Shown here in pieces: positions 38,692 to 48,231 of a DNA stretch of 64,000 nt. The position numbers were made by a program, and so were the translations under genes. The DNA comes from UBA1413 sp964461455 (GTDB lineage Bacteria; Bacteroidota; Bacteroidia; Bacteroidales; Prolixibacteraceae): assembly GCA_964461455.1 (NCBI GenBank), contig CAYWUJ010000006.1, forward strand, positions 1 through 64,000, read 5' to 3'. Position 1 is the stretch's first letter, and each line of letters opens with the position of its first letter. The notes below the pieces were generated by a model, which saw only the letters and a program-made list of their open reading frames with translations, was not told the DNA's origin and searched no databases.

Positions 38692-39030
38692 TTATTGGTT
38701 TTGAGTTGTTAAGTGGATCACCAGCGGAGATGGGGCATAGAGTTCCTCCCATACCATCGTGGAGTCGGAGGTTTTCACCACGCTGAAAAGGATTTTGGCC
38801 ATGCCGGTATCGGCCACGAGCCGGTCATCGCTGAATAGGGCAGGAAACTCAACACTGTTATTCCCGGAGACCATCCTTAAAGTTCCCTTTTGCAAGACCA
38901 CACTCATCCCCACTGTGCAAAAACCGGTTTCAGGAGCCACCGCAGTGACTTTCCACGAGGCAGGGTGCGTGGTTCTGGAACAACCGACGCAAACTATGGC
39001 CAGCAATCCGATGACTATGAGCCTCTTCAT
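38692..39030 (-). CDS. Small hypothetical lipoprotein
   Basis: A 112-residue protein with a lipoprotein signal (lipobox VCVGC, cysteine 16). The mature part is beta-rich with no recognised family. It starts 29 bases upstream of the LRR protein gene on the same strand and is probably co-transcribed with it. Confidence 0.65.
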   Translation of the reverse strand: MKRLIVIGLLAIVCVGCSRTTHPASWKVTAVAPETGFCTVGMSVVLQKGTLRMVSGNNSVEFPALFSDDRLVADTGMAKILFSVVKTSDSTMVWEELYAPSPLVIHLTTQNQ

Positions 39031-39205
39031 CTGTGTAAAACATTAACGATTTGTAACTGAAAGCTACGGCGCTGAAAAAGGATTTGCCCGGAAACAGTGG
39101 TCAACTGCAGAAATGGGAGGTTGAAAGGCAGGAATAACGTGGCGAAAAGTAATGGAACCCCTTCACGGCAGGGCGGGCAGGGGAAAACTCACCGGAATAA
39201 AAAGT

Positions 39206-39925
39206 TCAGATACGGCGGATTACATCGAGGATCTCCTTCCGGAAACTCCTGCCCACCGGGGCGGTATGCCCTTTCAGGGAAAGCGTCTGCTCCCTTTCAT
39301 TAAGGACATCGATATGATCCAGATTAATGACATAGCCCCTGTGCACCTGCACAAAAGAGGGAGGCAGCTGACTGCAGAATTCCTTCAGGGTGGTGCGGCA
39401 GGCCAGTTCCTTTTTTTCAAAAATAAGGGAGATACAATTCTCACCATCGGCCCTGATTATCAGCAGGTCACAGGTAGGAATCCTGACCAGCTTATCGCCC
39501 ACACGGGTAAATACGGGGGCATTTTCCAAAGGTCCCTGTTTTGGAGAGGGAGGGGTGCCGTTTCCCTGCAGGGCAATTTCCACGGCGGCCTTCAGGTTAA
39601 CGGCATCGACGGGTTTCCGTATATAGCCTGAAGGATGGGTGGCCACCGCCTGTTTAATGATGTCATCCTGTGAAAAAGAAGTCGTGAAAATATGGGGGAT
39701 TTTCAACTCTTCATGTACCCTGGCCGCCAGGGTGATGCCGTTGTTGACTCCCGGCAGGGCAATATCAACCAAAAGGACGTCGGGGTGTGCCTGCGAAATC
39801 AGATTAAAAGCAGCATCGGCATCGCCGCACTCCCCGGCCAGTTGCAATCCCGCCTCCTCAGCAGCAATCTTCAGTGCTTCGGCATGGATCAGCTCATCCT
39901 CAACGATAAAAACCCTGGTGCTCAT
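39206..39925 (-). CDS. LytTR family response regulator
   Basis: A 239-residue two-component regulator. The receiver domain (1-125) has the acidic pair E9/D10, phosphorylation site D54 and K104. The LytTR DNA-binding domain is about residues 140-239, with the block VQVHRGYVINLDHI typical of the family. Its start overlaps the kinase stop by four bases (ATGA), so kinase and regulator are translationally coupled. The surface-protein genes that follow on the same strand are candidate targets. Confidence 0.95.
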   Translation of the reverse strand: MSTRVFIVEDELIHAEALKIAAEEAGLQLAGECGDADAAFNLISQAHPDVLLVDIALPGVNNGITLAARVHEELKIPHIFTTSFSQDDIIKQAVATHPSGYIRKPVDAVNLKAAVEIALQGNGTPPSPKQGPLENAPVFTRVGDKLVRIPTCDLLIIRADGENCISLIFEKKELACRTTLKEFCSQLPPSFVQVHRGYVINLDHIDVLNEREQTLSLKGHTAPVGRSFRKEILDVIRRI

Positions 39926-42054
39926 ATTTCTTTGGAAGGAAGTTTCACGGTAATGGTCGTTCCCTCTCCCGGTTGGCTTTCCACATCGATGGAACCCCCA
40001 TTGTGGGCCACGTGCTCAGCCACCAGCTGCAATCCCAGTCCGGTTCCCTTCTCCCCGGAAGTGCCCCGCCTGACCTCCCGGTTTCCCGTGCTGAAGAGGT
40101 CCCTTACCAAGGCCGGGGCCATGCCACATCCCGTATCTTTCACCTGCATGACGGTATGGCCGTCGTCAGAAAAAGCCGAGAGGGTAATCGTCCCTTCGGA
40201 AGTGAACTTGATGGCATTGCCAATCAGGTTGCGCAGGATCAGCTCCAGACTCCCCGGGTCACACCACACCGTCTCATCCCCCATCACAGTGTCGATGACC
40301 GTTGATTTGGCCTGTGCATAATCGCGCACCAGTTCCACCACCTTTTCGGCCTCCGCCCTCAGGGAAATACTCCTTTTTTCGGGATCGATGCCCTTCATTC
40401 TGAGGAGGGACCACTGCAGCAGATTCTCCAGCATCCCTGAGAGATTACGGGCATTACGCCTGATTTCGGGAGCCAGGGGGAGTAACTTTTCGGGCTGTCC
40501 CTTTTCCAGGTGGTAAGTGATCATTTTGGCACTGCTCTGGTAAGCTGCCGTGGCATTGCGCAAATCGTGCGAAATGATGCCAAACAAACGATGCTGGGTG
40601 TGGTTGAGCTGCTCAAGTTCTTCATTCTGGCTTGCCAGAGCGCTCTTCTGCCGTTTGACGGTGGAGAACAGCCGGTACAGACCGGCCAGGAAAAGCAACA
40701 ACACCCCCAGGCCGGCAACCGCCCAGTTCCGCTGCCGCTGCCGGAACGAAGCCTCCCGCAGTCTCGCTTCATTCTCCCCTTCCAAACGGGCAATTTCCGC
40801 CTCCTTCTGGGCTGTCTGGTATTGCACCTCCATCTCTTCCACCTGTCCGGAAACCTCCAGATTGAATACCGAATCGCGAATAGTGGTATACCGCTCATGA
40901 AAACGGAGTGACTGTTCAAAATCACCGGTCACCTTATAAAACCGGTACAGCTGGTTATAGATCAACAACTGCTCGGGCAGGGACCCTCCGGTTTCGGCAT
41001 ACTCCAGCGATTTCAGGAAATGGGGGAGGGCCCGGGAGGGGTTGCCCTGTTCGAGGTACATCTGGCCGAACCCGGCATGTACCCTGGCCAGGGCGGGAAT
41101 CTGTTCCGCAGCCATATAAAAGGAATCGGCCTTCGCAAAATAAACAGCGGCCTTCGCATACTCACGAAGTGCCGTCAGGGAGGTGGCCAGGTTAAAATAA
41201 CGGGTTCCCAACCGCAGCACCATCCCTTCCTCCTCATCGATGAGCCGGGCTTTTTCAATCCAACGGATGGCCTCATCATGTTTCTTCATCAGTTGGTATG
41301 CCATACCGATGTTGTTGTACCTGACCGCCATAATCCTACGGTCGGCCATGGTGTCGAGCAAGGCTGCCGACCTGAAATAATACTCCAGTCCCGTCTCATA
41401 CTTGCCCCAGTCCACGTAAATACGCCCCATATTATTCAGCGATGTCGACTGTCTGTTGCTGTTTCCACTCTGCAGATCAATCTGATAGACCTCATTGTAT
41501 AACCTGATGGCCTCTTCGTAATTCCCTTCCGCATAAAAGAGGGAAGCCAGGTTACTTTTGGCATCGGCCAGGTTCTCCTGATGGCCTGAGGCCTCGAGGA
41601 AGCCAATGGCTCGCTGCAAATAATGCCTGGCCTCCACCCGTTTTCCCATGTTACCAAGATTCATCCCCAAATCGTTCATCGCTCCACCGAGAAAAAGGGT
41701 ATCCTGGGGCTGAAGGGATTCGGCCAGGGCTATGGCCTTCAGCAGAAAGTCGCACGACCGGGCCATGCTGTCGGCATAATAATATCCATCAGAGACATGC
41801 CGGTATACCCTGGCCATCAGAAACGTGCCGGGAACCGATTTCCCGGCTTCCTTCAGCAGAGGCATGGCAAAGGAGAGCAAAGCTTCAGGATTCTCAGCCA
41901 GGGAATCGCAAATCTGCACCCCGGCAATGACTTTTTCTTCGCCTCGTAATTGCCCGTAATGCCTTTGCAAATCATCCAATCTACCACCGGTAACGGCTTG
42001 CATTGTGAGCAATGGGGAAAAATAAATTATGAAATACGTGATCAGCCCGGTCAT
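39922..42054 (-). CDS. TPR-containing sensor histidine kinase
   Basis: A 710-residue sensor kinase. A short N-terminal hydrophobic segment is followed by a periplasmic region of TPR repeats (about residues 60-400; examples RQSTSLNNMGRIYVDWGKYE and RYNNIGMAYQLMKKHDEAI). A coiled coil and one membrane helix (about 440-462) come next. The kinase core has the H-box ISHDLRNAT (H near 496), N-box NLIGNAIKFT, and G-boxes DTGCGMA and GTGLGL. This TPR-HK architecture is common in Bacteroidota. Its gene overlaps the LytTR regulator and has a -7 element just upstream. Confidence 0.95.
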   Translation of the reverse strand: MTGLITYFIIYFSPLLTMQAVTGGRLDDLQRHYGQLRGEEKVIAGVQICDSLAENPEALLSFAMPLLKEAGKSVPGTFLMARVYRHVSDGYYYADSMARSCDFLLKAIALAESLQPQDTLFLGGAMNDLGMNLGNMGKRVEARHYLQRAIGFLEASGHQENLADAKSNLASLFYAEGNYEEAIRLYNEVYQIDLQSGNSNRQSTSLNNMGRIYVDWGKYETGLEYYFRSAALLDTMADRRIMAVRYNNIGMAYQLMKKHDEAIRWIEKARLIDEEEGMVLRLGTRYFNLATSLTALREYAKAAVYFAKADSFYMAAEQIPALARVHAGFGQMYLEQGNPSRALPHFLKSLEYAETGGSLPEQLLIYNQLYRFYKVTGDFEQSLRFHERYTTIRDSVFNLEVSGQVEEMEVQYQTAQKEAEIARLEGENEARLREASFRQRQRNWAVAGLGVLLLFLAGLYRLFSTVKRQKSALASQNEELEQLNHTQHRLFGIISHDLRNATAAYQSSAKMITYHLEKGQPEKLLPLAPEIRRNARNLSGMLENLLQWSLLRMKGIDPEKRSISLRAEAEKVVELVRDYAQAKSTVIDTVMGDETVWCDPGSLELILRNLIGNAIKFTSEGTITLSAFSDDGHTVMQVKDTGCGMAPALVRDLFSTGNREVRRGTSGEKGTGLGLQLVAEHVAHNGGSIDVESQPGEGTTITVKLPSKEI

Positions 42055-42073
42055 TTTAGTCCCCGTATATAAA

Positions 42074-42081
42074 CAAATATA
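42074..42081 (-). promoter_or_regulatory. -7 promoter element of the histidine kinase gene
   Basis: The minus strand reads TATATTTG, a perfect TAnnTTTG, 20 bases before the ATG. Confidence 0.55.
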
Positions 42082-42168
42082 ATATTATTTATTCATACAG
42101 AGAATGTTAACCTCCGATTTTTTTTGAAGGTCGGGCCATTTTTCAGGATGGCAATTACGGCATCCCGT

Positions 42169-42579
42169 TTACTGAAAATTGATATCGAAAAGGTGGAGGG
42201 GGCAGGCAGACACGCAGAGTTCGCAAACCACGCACTGGCTTTTGTCAAATTTGAGTTTCCAGTCGGGGGCAGTCATGGTGAGGGCACCGGCAAAACAGAC
42301 GGCCACGCAGTTGCCGCAATCGATGCACTTCTCTTCCTGGAACCTGATTCTCTTTTCCAGGGGCTCCACTTCCACGTTGTGGCTGGTAAGATAGGCAATT
42401 CCCTTTTCAATGTTGGCTGCGGTGCCCTGAAGCTCCAACAGCAGGCTTCCCCGCTTCCCGGGAAAGACTTCGGCTTTCAGGATATTGATGCGGATGTCAT
42501 AATCCCTGACCAGATGGTAACTCAGGGGCTTGTCACCGCTGTCGGGGGGAAAATTGAGGATGAACCGTTTCCTGATCAT
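42169..42579 (-). CDS. NIL-domain ferredoxin (homocysteine biosynthesis)
   Basis: A 136-residue protein with an N-terminal NIL domain (about residues 3-76) and a C-terminal 2[4Fe-4S] ferredoxin. Cluster ligands are C85, C88, C91, C95 and C116, C119, C122, C126, although the proline usually following the fourth cysteine is phenylalanine in the first cluster. Its ATG overlaps the DUF39 stop, so the two are translationally coupled. In methanogens and Desulfovibrio the NIL-ferredoxin works with the DUF39 protein to turn aspartate semialdehyde into homocysteine, supplying electrons and possibly sulfur. The tight pairing here supports the same role. Confidence 0.92.
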   Translation of the reverse strand: MIRKRFILNFPPDSGDKPLSYHLVRDYDIRINILKAEVFPGKRGSLLLELQGTAANIEKGIAYLTSHNVEVEPLEKRIRFQEEKCIDCGNCVAVCFAGALTMTAPDWKLKFDKSQCVVCELCVSACPLHLFDINFQ

Positions 42580-43739
42580 GGCTTTTCCGGTTTTTCGGTT
42601 TCTTTCAGGGAATGGAGTGAAGCCTGGGCCGGGAACATTTGTACCGGCCGGGTAAGCTCAAACCCGCCCGTTTCTATCTGCTGTTTGAGAAGCAGGGCGA
42701 TTTCGCGGGCTTTGGCCAGACTGGCCACCGGGGCGGTCCTGACTCTTTTCCCGTCGACAGTGATGCTTCCCGACCTGAGCATGGCATAGGTGACCTGGCC
42801 CAGCTTCGGGGTGCCCGGGGAACCATAATCGAGTACCGAGGTTTCGATCTGGTCATCACGGATGGAGACCCGCCGTGCCATATCCTCGTCGAGCATGGGA
42901 ATCGGGATCCCTATTCCCACGAAGAGGGTGGTCCCGTATTTATCGATATAGGCGGCCCGCAGGAAGCCGGGCGACATCTCTTTCAGGTTACCCATCACGG
43001 CAATGGTGCGGGCATTGCTCACCGGGATCCCCAGGTCATTGACCGGCTTTGAAGTATTGTACTGGGTGCCGGGCCACACCACAAAACCCTGGGCACCACC
43101 CAGGAAAATGCGGGTGCCAATGCCGATGCTCCTCATCTCAGGATCGTTGATCAGGGGACTCAGCTCACCCGAGGTGGAATAGGTCGCATTCCGGAGGTTA
43201 GGAAGAAGGGTCCCCATGTAGGTATGAATCAGCCGTTTGGTGGTATTGACCGCCACATTGTAATTCTGGTAGGCATTGCGGGGATTGAACAGATAGAGTT
43301 CATTGACAGTTTCCCTGGAAATCAGGGTTTTGATATATTTCCGGGGATAGCAGTCGGTGCCTTTCCCCCAGGCCTCCAGTTCCAGGCTTTTTCCCTCGAG
43401 AAGATCCTGGATCACATGGGCTCCTCCGTATTCAGGCCGGTCGGGGTCGCAGGCCGTAGCCCCGATATAGGCATCCACGGCCGCCAGCCCTTCATAGGCT
43501 GGGACTCCGTTGATCCTGATCTTCTCCATCCTGATGGGAGGATCGGCATGTCCGAAATTGATGATGGCCCCCGAGGAGCACATCGCCCCAAAAGTGGCCG
43601 TGGTCACCACATCCACCTTCCTGACAATCTCCCCGGGCGTGGCCGTCCGGCCCATTTCCGCCACTTCGGCAGCAGTCAGCACAACCGCCCGCCCTGCCCT
43701 GATCTTCGCATTGATCTCCTCGTAACTCTTGATGGCCAT
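42576..43739 (-). CDS. DUF39/COG1900 homocysteine biosynthesis protein (aspartate semialdehyde sulfurtransferase)
   Basis: A 387-residue protein of the DUF39 family, which with its ferredoxin partner forms homocysteine from L-aspartate semialdehyde and reduced sulfur, bypassing homoserine activation. Recognisable segments are EINAKIRAGRAVVLTA, TTATFGAMCSSGAIINFGH (carrying C54), and AWGKGTDCYPRKYIKTLI (carrying C130). Cysteines at about these positions are, as I recall, the ones implicated in persulfide chemistry in the Methanosarcina homologue. No CBS domains follow, unlike some archaeal members. The ATG at 43739 is supported by a -7 element 26 bases upstream; a longer upstream frame was rejected. 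Confidence 0.92.
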   Translation of the reverse strand: MAIKSYEEINAKIRAGRAVVLTAAEVAEMGRTATPGEIVRKVDVVTTATFGAMCSSGAIINFGHADPPIRMEKIRINGVPAYEGLAAVDAYIGATACDPDRPEYGGAHVIQDLLEGKSLELEAWGKGTDCYPRKYIKTLISRETVNELYLFNPRNAYQNYNVAVNTTKRLIHTYMGTLLPNLRNATYSTSGELSPLINDPEMRSIGIGTRIFLGGAQGFVVWPGTQYNTSKPVNDLGIPVSNARTIAVMGNLKEMSPGFLRAAYIDKYGTTLFVGIGIPIPMLDEDMARRVSIRDDQIETSVLDYGSPGTPKLGQVTYAMLRSGSITVDGKRVRTAPVASLAKAREIALLLKQQIETGGFELTRPVQMFPAQASLHSLKETEKPEKP

Positions 43740-43764
43740 TCCTTTCACGATGATAACAGGAGAA

Positions 43765-43772
43765 CAAAGATA
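43765..43772 (-). promoter_or_regulatory. -7 promoter element of the DUF39-ferredoxin operon
   Basis: The minus strand reads TATCTTTG, a perfect TAnnTTTG. It lies within 43 bases of the divergent -7 element of the M16 protease gene. Confidence 0.6.
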
Positions 43773-43814
43773 TAAGGTCTGAAAACGAATTGATGATAAA
43801 ATTAGAAAATTATG

Positions 43815-43822
43815 TAATTTTG
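43815..43822 (+). promoter_or_regulatory. -7 promoter element of the M16 protease gene
   Basis: TAATTTTG is a perfect match; the nearest TTG is 22 bases upstream, longer than the preferred 19. It predicts a leader of about 90 nt. Confidence 0.5.
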
Positions 43823-43921
43823 TCGAAACACGCCTTACTAACGTAAGTACATATGAAACCAGGCACCTGTACAAATGAAACACTTACCAGAACACACATT
43901 TTTGAAAAACATAATTTTTAA

Positions 43922-46744
43922 ATGATTAAGGAAATGGAGAATTTCAGAAGATTTTTTCTTATGCTGGCCCTGATTCTTCCGGGGCTTGGGGTATTCGCCC
44001 AACAGGGAGTGCCCCCCGTACCCGTCGATCCCGATATCAGAATCGGAAAACTGGAAAACGGACTCACCTATTACATCCGCCACAATGAAGAACCCAAGGA
44101 GCGGGCCAGTTTTTACATCATCCAGAATGTAGGGGCCATCCTCGAAGAGGACGACCAGAACGGTCTGGCCCACTTCCTGGAGCACATGGCCTTCAACGGG
44201 ACCCAACACTTCCCGGGAAAAGGCATCATCAACACCCTTGAAAAACATGGGGTGGCCTTTGGCCGGAACATCAACGCGTACACCTCTACCGACCAGACCG
44301 TTTACAACCTGAGCGACGTGCCGGTCACCCATCCCGGACTGATCGACACCTGCCTGCTGGTGCTGAACGACTGGTCCGATTTCCTGCTGCTGACCGACGA
44401 AGAGATCAATCTGGAAAGGGGCGTTATCTCCGAAGAGTGGCGCACACGCAGGAATGCCGGCTTCAGGATGCAGAAAAAGATCTACCCGGTCCTCTTTAAG
44501 GATTCAAAGTATGCCGAACGCGATGTCATCGGCGACCTCGACGTGATCAAAAACTTCAAGCCTGAAACGCTCCGTAAGTTTTACGACGATTGGTACCGCA
44601 CCGACCTGCAGGCCATCGCTGTGGTGGGCGATATCAACGTGGATGAAGTGGAAGGAAAGATCAAGACCCTTTTCGGCGCCATTCCCGCCGAAGTGAATCC
44701 CCCCGAACGTTACAAGGCAGAAATACCTCCCCACAAGGAGACCTTATTTACCCTGGCCTCCGATCCGGAAGCTCCCGCCTACCAGGTGAGCATCTATATC
44801 AAGCATCCGGGAACAGACCCGAAGGATAAGAATCTGATGTACTACCGCAACCAGATCGGGAACCGGCTTTTCAACACCATCATGGGAGACCGGATCAATG
44901 AACTCCTCCAAAAGGGAGAACCTCCCTTTGTATCGGGCGCTATCCAGTATGGAGAGCTGATCAGAGGGTATGACATCATGGCTATTGTGGCCAGTGCACA
45001 TCCCAATAAAACCGACCAGGCCCTGCGGTCGGTGTACACCGAAGCCCTGCGGGTATCCCGTCATGGCATCACCCATGCCGAACTGGAACGCGCAAAAAGC
45101 AACCTGCTGACCCAAACCGAAACCCGGTGGAAACAGAAGGACAAAATTCGCAACGATCAATATATCAGGGATATCGTCAACCACTATCTCACCAATGAGC
45201 CGCTGACCTCCATTGATTTTGACTGGGAAGCCCTGCAACAGCTGCTGCCCACCATTTCCGCGGAAGAGCTTTCGGCAAAAGCCAAACAATGGATCGCCGA
45301 TGAGAACAGGGTCATCATCGTCATGGGCCCCGAAGGCGATGACGTGAAACTGATCAACGAAGCCGAAGCCCTGGCGATCATGAAAGAGGTTGATGCCACC
45401 GAAATTGAACCCTACGCCGAAGAGGCCGTGGCCACCTCCCTGATTGACAAGGAACTGAAGGGCTCCCCCATTGTGGCCACCAAAATGCTTCCTGAAATGA
45501 ATGCCACGGAGTGGACCCTGGGCAACAATGCCAAAGTGGTTTACCGTTTCGCTGACTTCCAGAAAGACAACGTGTTGCTGCAGGCCGTCAGCCCCGGCGG
45601 TACCTCCCTTCACACCCCTTCGGAACTGGCTTCCGGCATGATGGTCTCCGATTTTATCGGAAACTTCGGGGTGGGATCCTTCGACGCCATCACGCTGAAG
45701 AAGATGATGACCGGCAAAAATGTGCGGCTCAGCACAGGTCTCTCGGGACTTTTTGAAACCTTCAACGGGAACTCCACTCCCAAGGATTTCGAGACCCTGC
45801 TGCAACTCCTATACCTGCAGTTCGAGGAACCCCGCTTCGACGCTGAAGCCTATGAAGCCCTGAAAAGCCGCTATGTCGCCATGATCACCAACATGGCCAA
45901 AAACCCCCAGAAAACCATGAGCGACTCGCTTCAGCTCATCCTTTCCAACTATAGCCCGCGCACCAAACTTCTCACACCCGCCCTTTTTGAGGAGATGTCG
46001 CTTGAACAGATGGAAAAAATCTACCGCGACCGTTTCGCCGATGCCGGGGACTTCACCTTCTTCATCGTTGGAAATATCGATGAAGCGACCGTAAAGCCAC
46101 TGGTGGAAAAATACATCGGCTCGCTCACCGACAAACCCCGCACGGAAACCTGGAAAGATCACAATGAGGGGATGCCCGACGGAAAAACGGTGAAGGAGAT
46201 CCCGGTCTCCCTGGAAACCAAAAAGGCGACCGTAGTGGTGGTTTATAACAACGAAAACCCCTGGAACCCCAAAACCAACATGACCATGACCGTGGTCAAA
46301 GATGTGCTCCGTCTCCGCTACACCGAGGAAATCCGTGAAAAAGAGGGAGGTACCTATGGGGTCAGCGTCGCCGCTCAAAGCGATAAATACCCCAAAAGCG
46401 AGAAAACACTCCAGATGAGCTTCGACACCGATCCCGATAAAGCCGCCCACCTGAAATCGATCGTCTACCGGGAAATCGGCAAACTGGCCAAACAGGGCCC
46501 CACCGCCGAAGAACTCGACAAAGTGGTCAAAAACATCCTCAAAGACCGCGAACAGGCTAAACCCAACAACGGCTACTGGATGACCACCCTGAAAGATTAT
46601 TACCAGAACGGCGTCAATTTTGACCTCCCGGCCAACTATGAGGATATCATCAATAGTATGACCGTCAAGGATGTGAAGAAATTCGCCAAAAAATACTTTG
46701 CAAAACCCGATGTCGCCGACGTGGTTTTCGTACCGCTCAACTGA
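43922..46744 (+). CDS. Exported M16 family (pitrilysin-like) zinc metalloprotease
   Basis: A 940-residue protease with a signal peptide (ending GVFAQ near residue 27). The inverted zinc motif H84-F-L-E-H88 is followed at the usual distance by E165, so the N-terminal M16 domain should be active. A second, inactive M16 domain fills the C-terminal half, as in pitrilysin-type enzymes that degrade peptides in a closed chamber. The expected location is the periplasm. It is monocistronic, ended by a very strong hairpin. Together with the S9 peptidase it points to peptide use. Confidence 0.94.
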   Translation: MIKEMENFRRFFLMLALILPGLGVFAQQGVPPVPVDPDIRIGKLENGLTYYIRHNEEPKERASFYIIQNVGAILEEDDQNGLAHFLEHMAFNGTQHFPGKGIINTLEKHGVAFGRNINAYTSTDQTVYNLSDVPVTHPGLIDTCLLVLNDWSDFLLLTDEEINLERGVISEEWRTRRNAGFRMQKKIYPVLFKDSKYAERDVIGDLDVIKNFKPETLRKFYDDWYRTDLQAIAVVGDINVDEVEGKIKTLFGAIPAEVNPPERYKAEIPPHKETLFTLASDPEAPAYQVSIYIKHPGTDPKDKNLMYYRNQIGNRLFNTIMGDRINELLQKGEPPFVSGAIQYGELIRGYDIMAIVASAHPNKTDQALRSVYTEALRVSRHGITHAELERAKSNLLTQTETRWKQKDKIRNDQYIRDIVNHYLTNEPLTSIDFDWEALQQLLPTISAEELSAKAKQWIADENRVIIVMGPEGDDVKLINEAEALAIMKEVDATEIEPYAEEAVATSLIDKELKGSPIVATKMLPEMNATEWTLGNNAKVVYRFADFQKDNVLLQAVSPGGTSLHTPSELASGMMVSDFIGNFGVGSFDAITLKKMMTGKNVRLSTGLSGLFETFNGNSTPKDFETLLQLLYLQFEEPRFDAEAYEALKSRYVAMITNMAKNPQKTMSDSLQLILSNYSPRTKLLTPALFEEMSLEQMEKIYRDRFADAGDFTFFIVGNIDEATVKPLVEKYIGSLTDKPRTETWKDHNEGMPDGKTVKEIPVSLETKKATVVVVYNNENPWNPKTNMTMTVVKDVLRLRYTEEIREKEGGTYGVSVAAQSDKYPKSEKTLQMSFDTDPDKAAHLKSIVYREIGKLAKQGPTAEELDKVVKNILKDREQAKPNNGYWMTTLKDYYQNGVNFDLPANYEDIINSMTVKDVKKFAKKYFAKPDVADVVFVPLN

Positions 46745-46854
46745 CCCTCACCAGCCGTGCTGACTCTTTCCGCATAACAGTGCAGTTCAGCCACGGCAAA
46801 GGATAAAGGACAGAAAAAACATCAGAAGCTGCACCGGCCCACGGCGCTGCTGTA

Positions 46855-46894
46855 AATGACAAAAGAGGAACCTTCCGGTTCCTCTTTTGTCATT
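46855..46894. terminator. Bidirectional terminator between M16 protease and MFS transporter
   Basis: An 18-bp perfect stem (AATGACAAAAGAGGAACC and its complement) with a TTCC loop, between convergent genes. Confidence 0.93.
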
Positions 46895-46971
46895 ATCGGG
46901 TTGATCTTTCTGATCTCTTCATTCCGGCAGATGGCAGCTTTACTGATCCGGAACTTGCCGCCAGGAAAATA

Positions 46972-48222
46972 TCAGTGGCTTACATTTTCCACTTCTGCAG
47001 GGTCGTGTTTATGCTTGAAGATGAAAAAGAACAGGATGGCGACCACCAGGGCATAAAGGGCAAAGGCGATCCAGATCTCCTTCCACTGGAAATGCTCCCC
47101 CTCGGTGAAAAATTTGTCGATGACAATGCCGCTGACGCGGCTGCCCAGGAGAGCTCCGAAGCCGTTGGTCATCATCATGAAAAGTCCCTGTGCACTCGCC
47201 CTGATGGCCGGAATGCTCTGGGTCTCCACGAAAATGGACCCTGAAATGTTGAAAAAGTCAAAGGCCATACCATAGATGATGCAGGAGAGGATAATCATCC
47301 AGAGGCCCCCGGCAGGGTCGCCGTAGGCAAAAAGTCCGAAACGGAGCACCCAGGCCACCATGCTCATCAGCATGACGTTTTTAATCCCGTATTTCCGCAG
47401 GAAAAAGGGAATGGTGAGGATAAAGAGGGTTTCCGACATCTGGGAAATCGACATGATGATGGCCGGATATTTCACGGCGAGCAGATCCTTGAATTCGGGA
47501 ATTTTGGCGAAGTCATGGAGAAAGGTGTCGCCATAGGCGTTGGTCAGCTGAAGGGCAGCCCCCAGGAGCATGGCAAAAATGAAGAAAGAGGCCATTTTCC
47601 GGTTTTTGAACAGGGCAAAGGCATTGAGGCCCAAAGCACTGACCAGGTCGGGTTTGTGTCCCTTTCCCATGGGAAGACACTTGGGAAGCGTAAAAGCGTA
47701 GGCCCCCAGCAAAAAAGAAGCCCCGGCGGCAATGTAAAACTGCCCCGCCGATGTCTCCAGTCCCGACAAACTCACCACCCATAAAGCCACAATAAACCCA
47801 ACAGTACCCCACACCCTGATCGGAGGATAACTCTGCACAATGCTGTACTGGTTCATCTTCAGCGAATTGTAGGCTATGGTGATCGACAAACCAATGGTGG
47901 GCATGTAAAACATCATGGTCAGCAACATCACCCAGAAGAAAACCTGGGGATCATTGATCGCGGGAAGGGTCAGCAATAAAATACCCCCCGCAAAATGAAA
48001 AATCCCGTACAACTTCTCGGCATTGATCCATTTGTCGGCGAAGATACCGGCTATGGCCGGCATGAAAAGAGAGGCTATCCCCATGGTCGAAAAAATAGCC
48101 CCGAAATCGGTCCCCGACCATTTCTTGGTCTGAAACCAAAAAGCTCCGATGGTCAGCAGCCATGAACCCCAGATAAAAAACTGCAGGAAGTTCATGATTA
48201 TTAAACGGTGTCTGATATGCAT
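46972..48222 (-). CDS. MFS transporter, nucleoside:H+ symporter (NupG-like) family
   Basis: A 416-residue membrane protein with twelve predicted helices. The N-terminal segment MNFLQFFIWGSWLLTIGAFW and the helix-2/3 loop GIFADKWINAEK are typical of the Nuc_H_symport/NupG family, which imports nucleosides with protons. It starts 9 bases after the bifunctional nuclease stop on the same strand, so the pair probably forms an operon. The substrate assignment rests on family resemblance only. Confidence 0.85.
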   Translation of the reverse strand: MHIRHRLIIMNFLQFFIWGSWLLTIGAFWFQTKKWSGTDFGAIFSTMGIASLFMPAIAGIFADKWINAEKLYGIFHFAGGILLLTLPAINDPQVFFWVMLLTMMFYMPTIGLSITIAYNSLKMNQYSIVQSYPPIRVWGTVGFIVALWVVSLSGLETSAGQFYIAAGASFLLGAYAFTLPKCLPMGKGHKPDLVSALGLNAFALFKNRKMASFFIFAMLLGAALQLTNAYGDTFLHDFAKIPEFKDLLAVKYPAIIMSISQMSETLFILTIPFFLRKYGIKNVMLMSMVAWVLRFGLFAYGDPAGGLWMIILSCIIYGMAFDFFNISGSIFVETQSIPAIRASAQGLFMMMTNGFGALLGSRVSGIVIDKFFTEGEHFQWKEIWIAFALYALVVAILFFFIFKHKHDPAEVENVSH

Positions 48223-48231
48223 GAAATTAAA

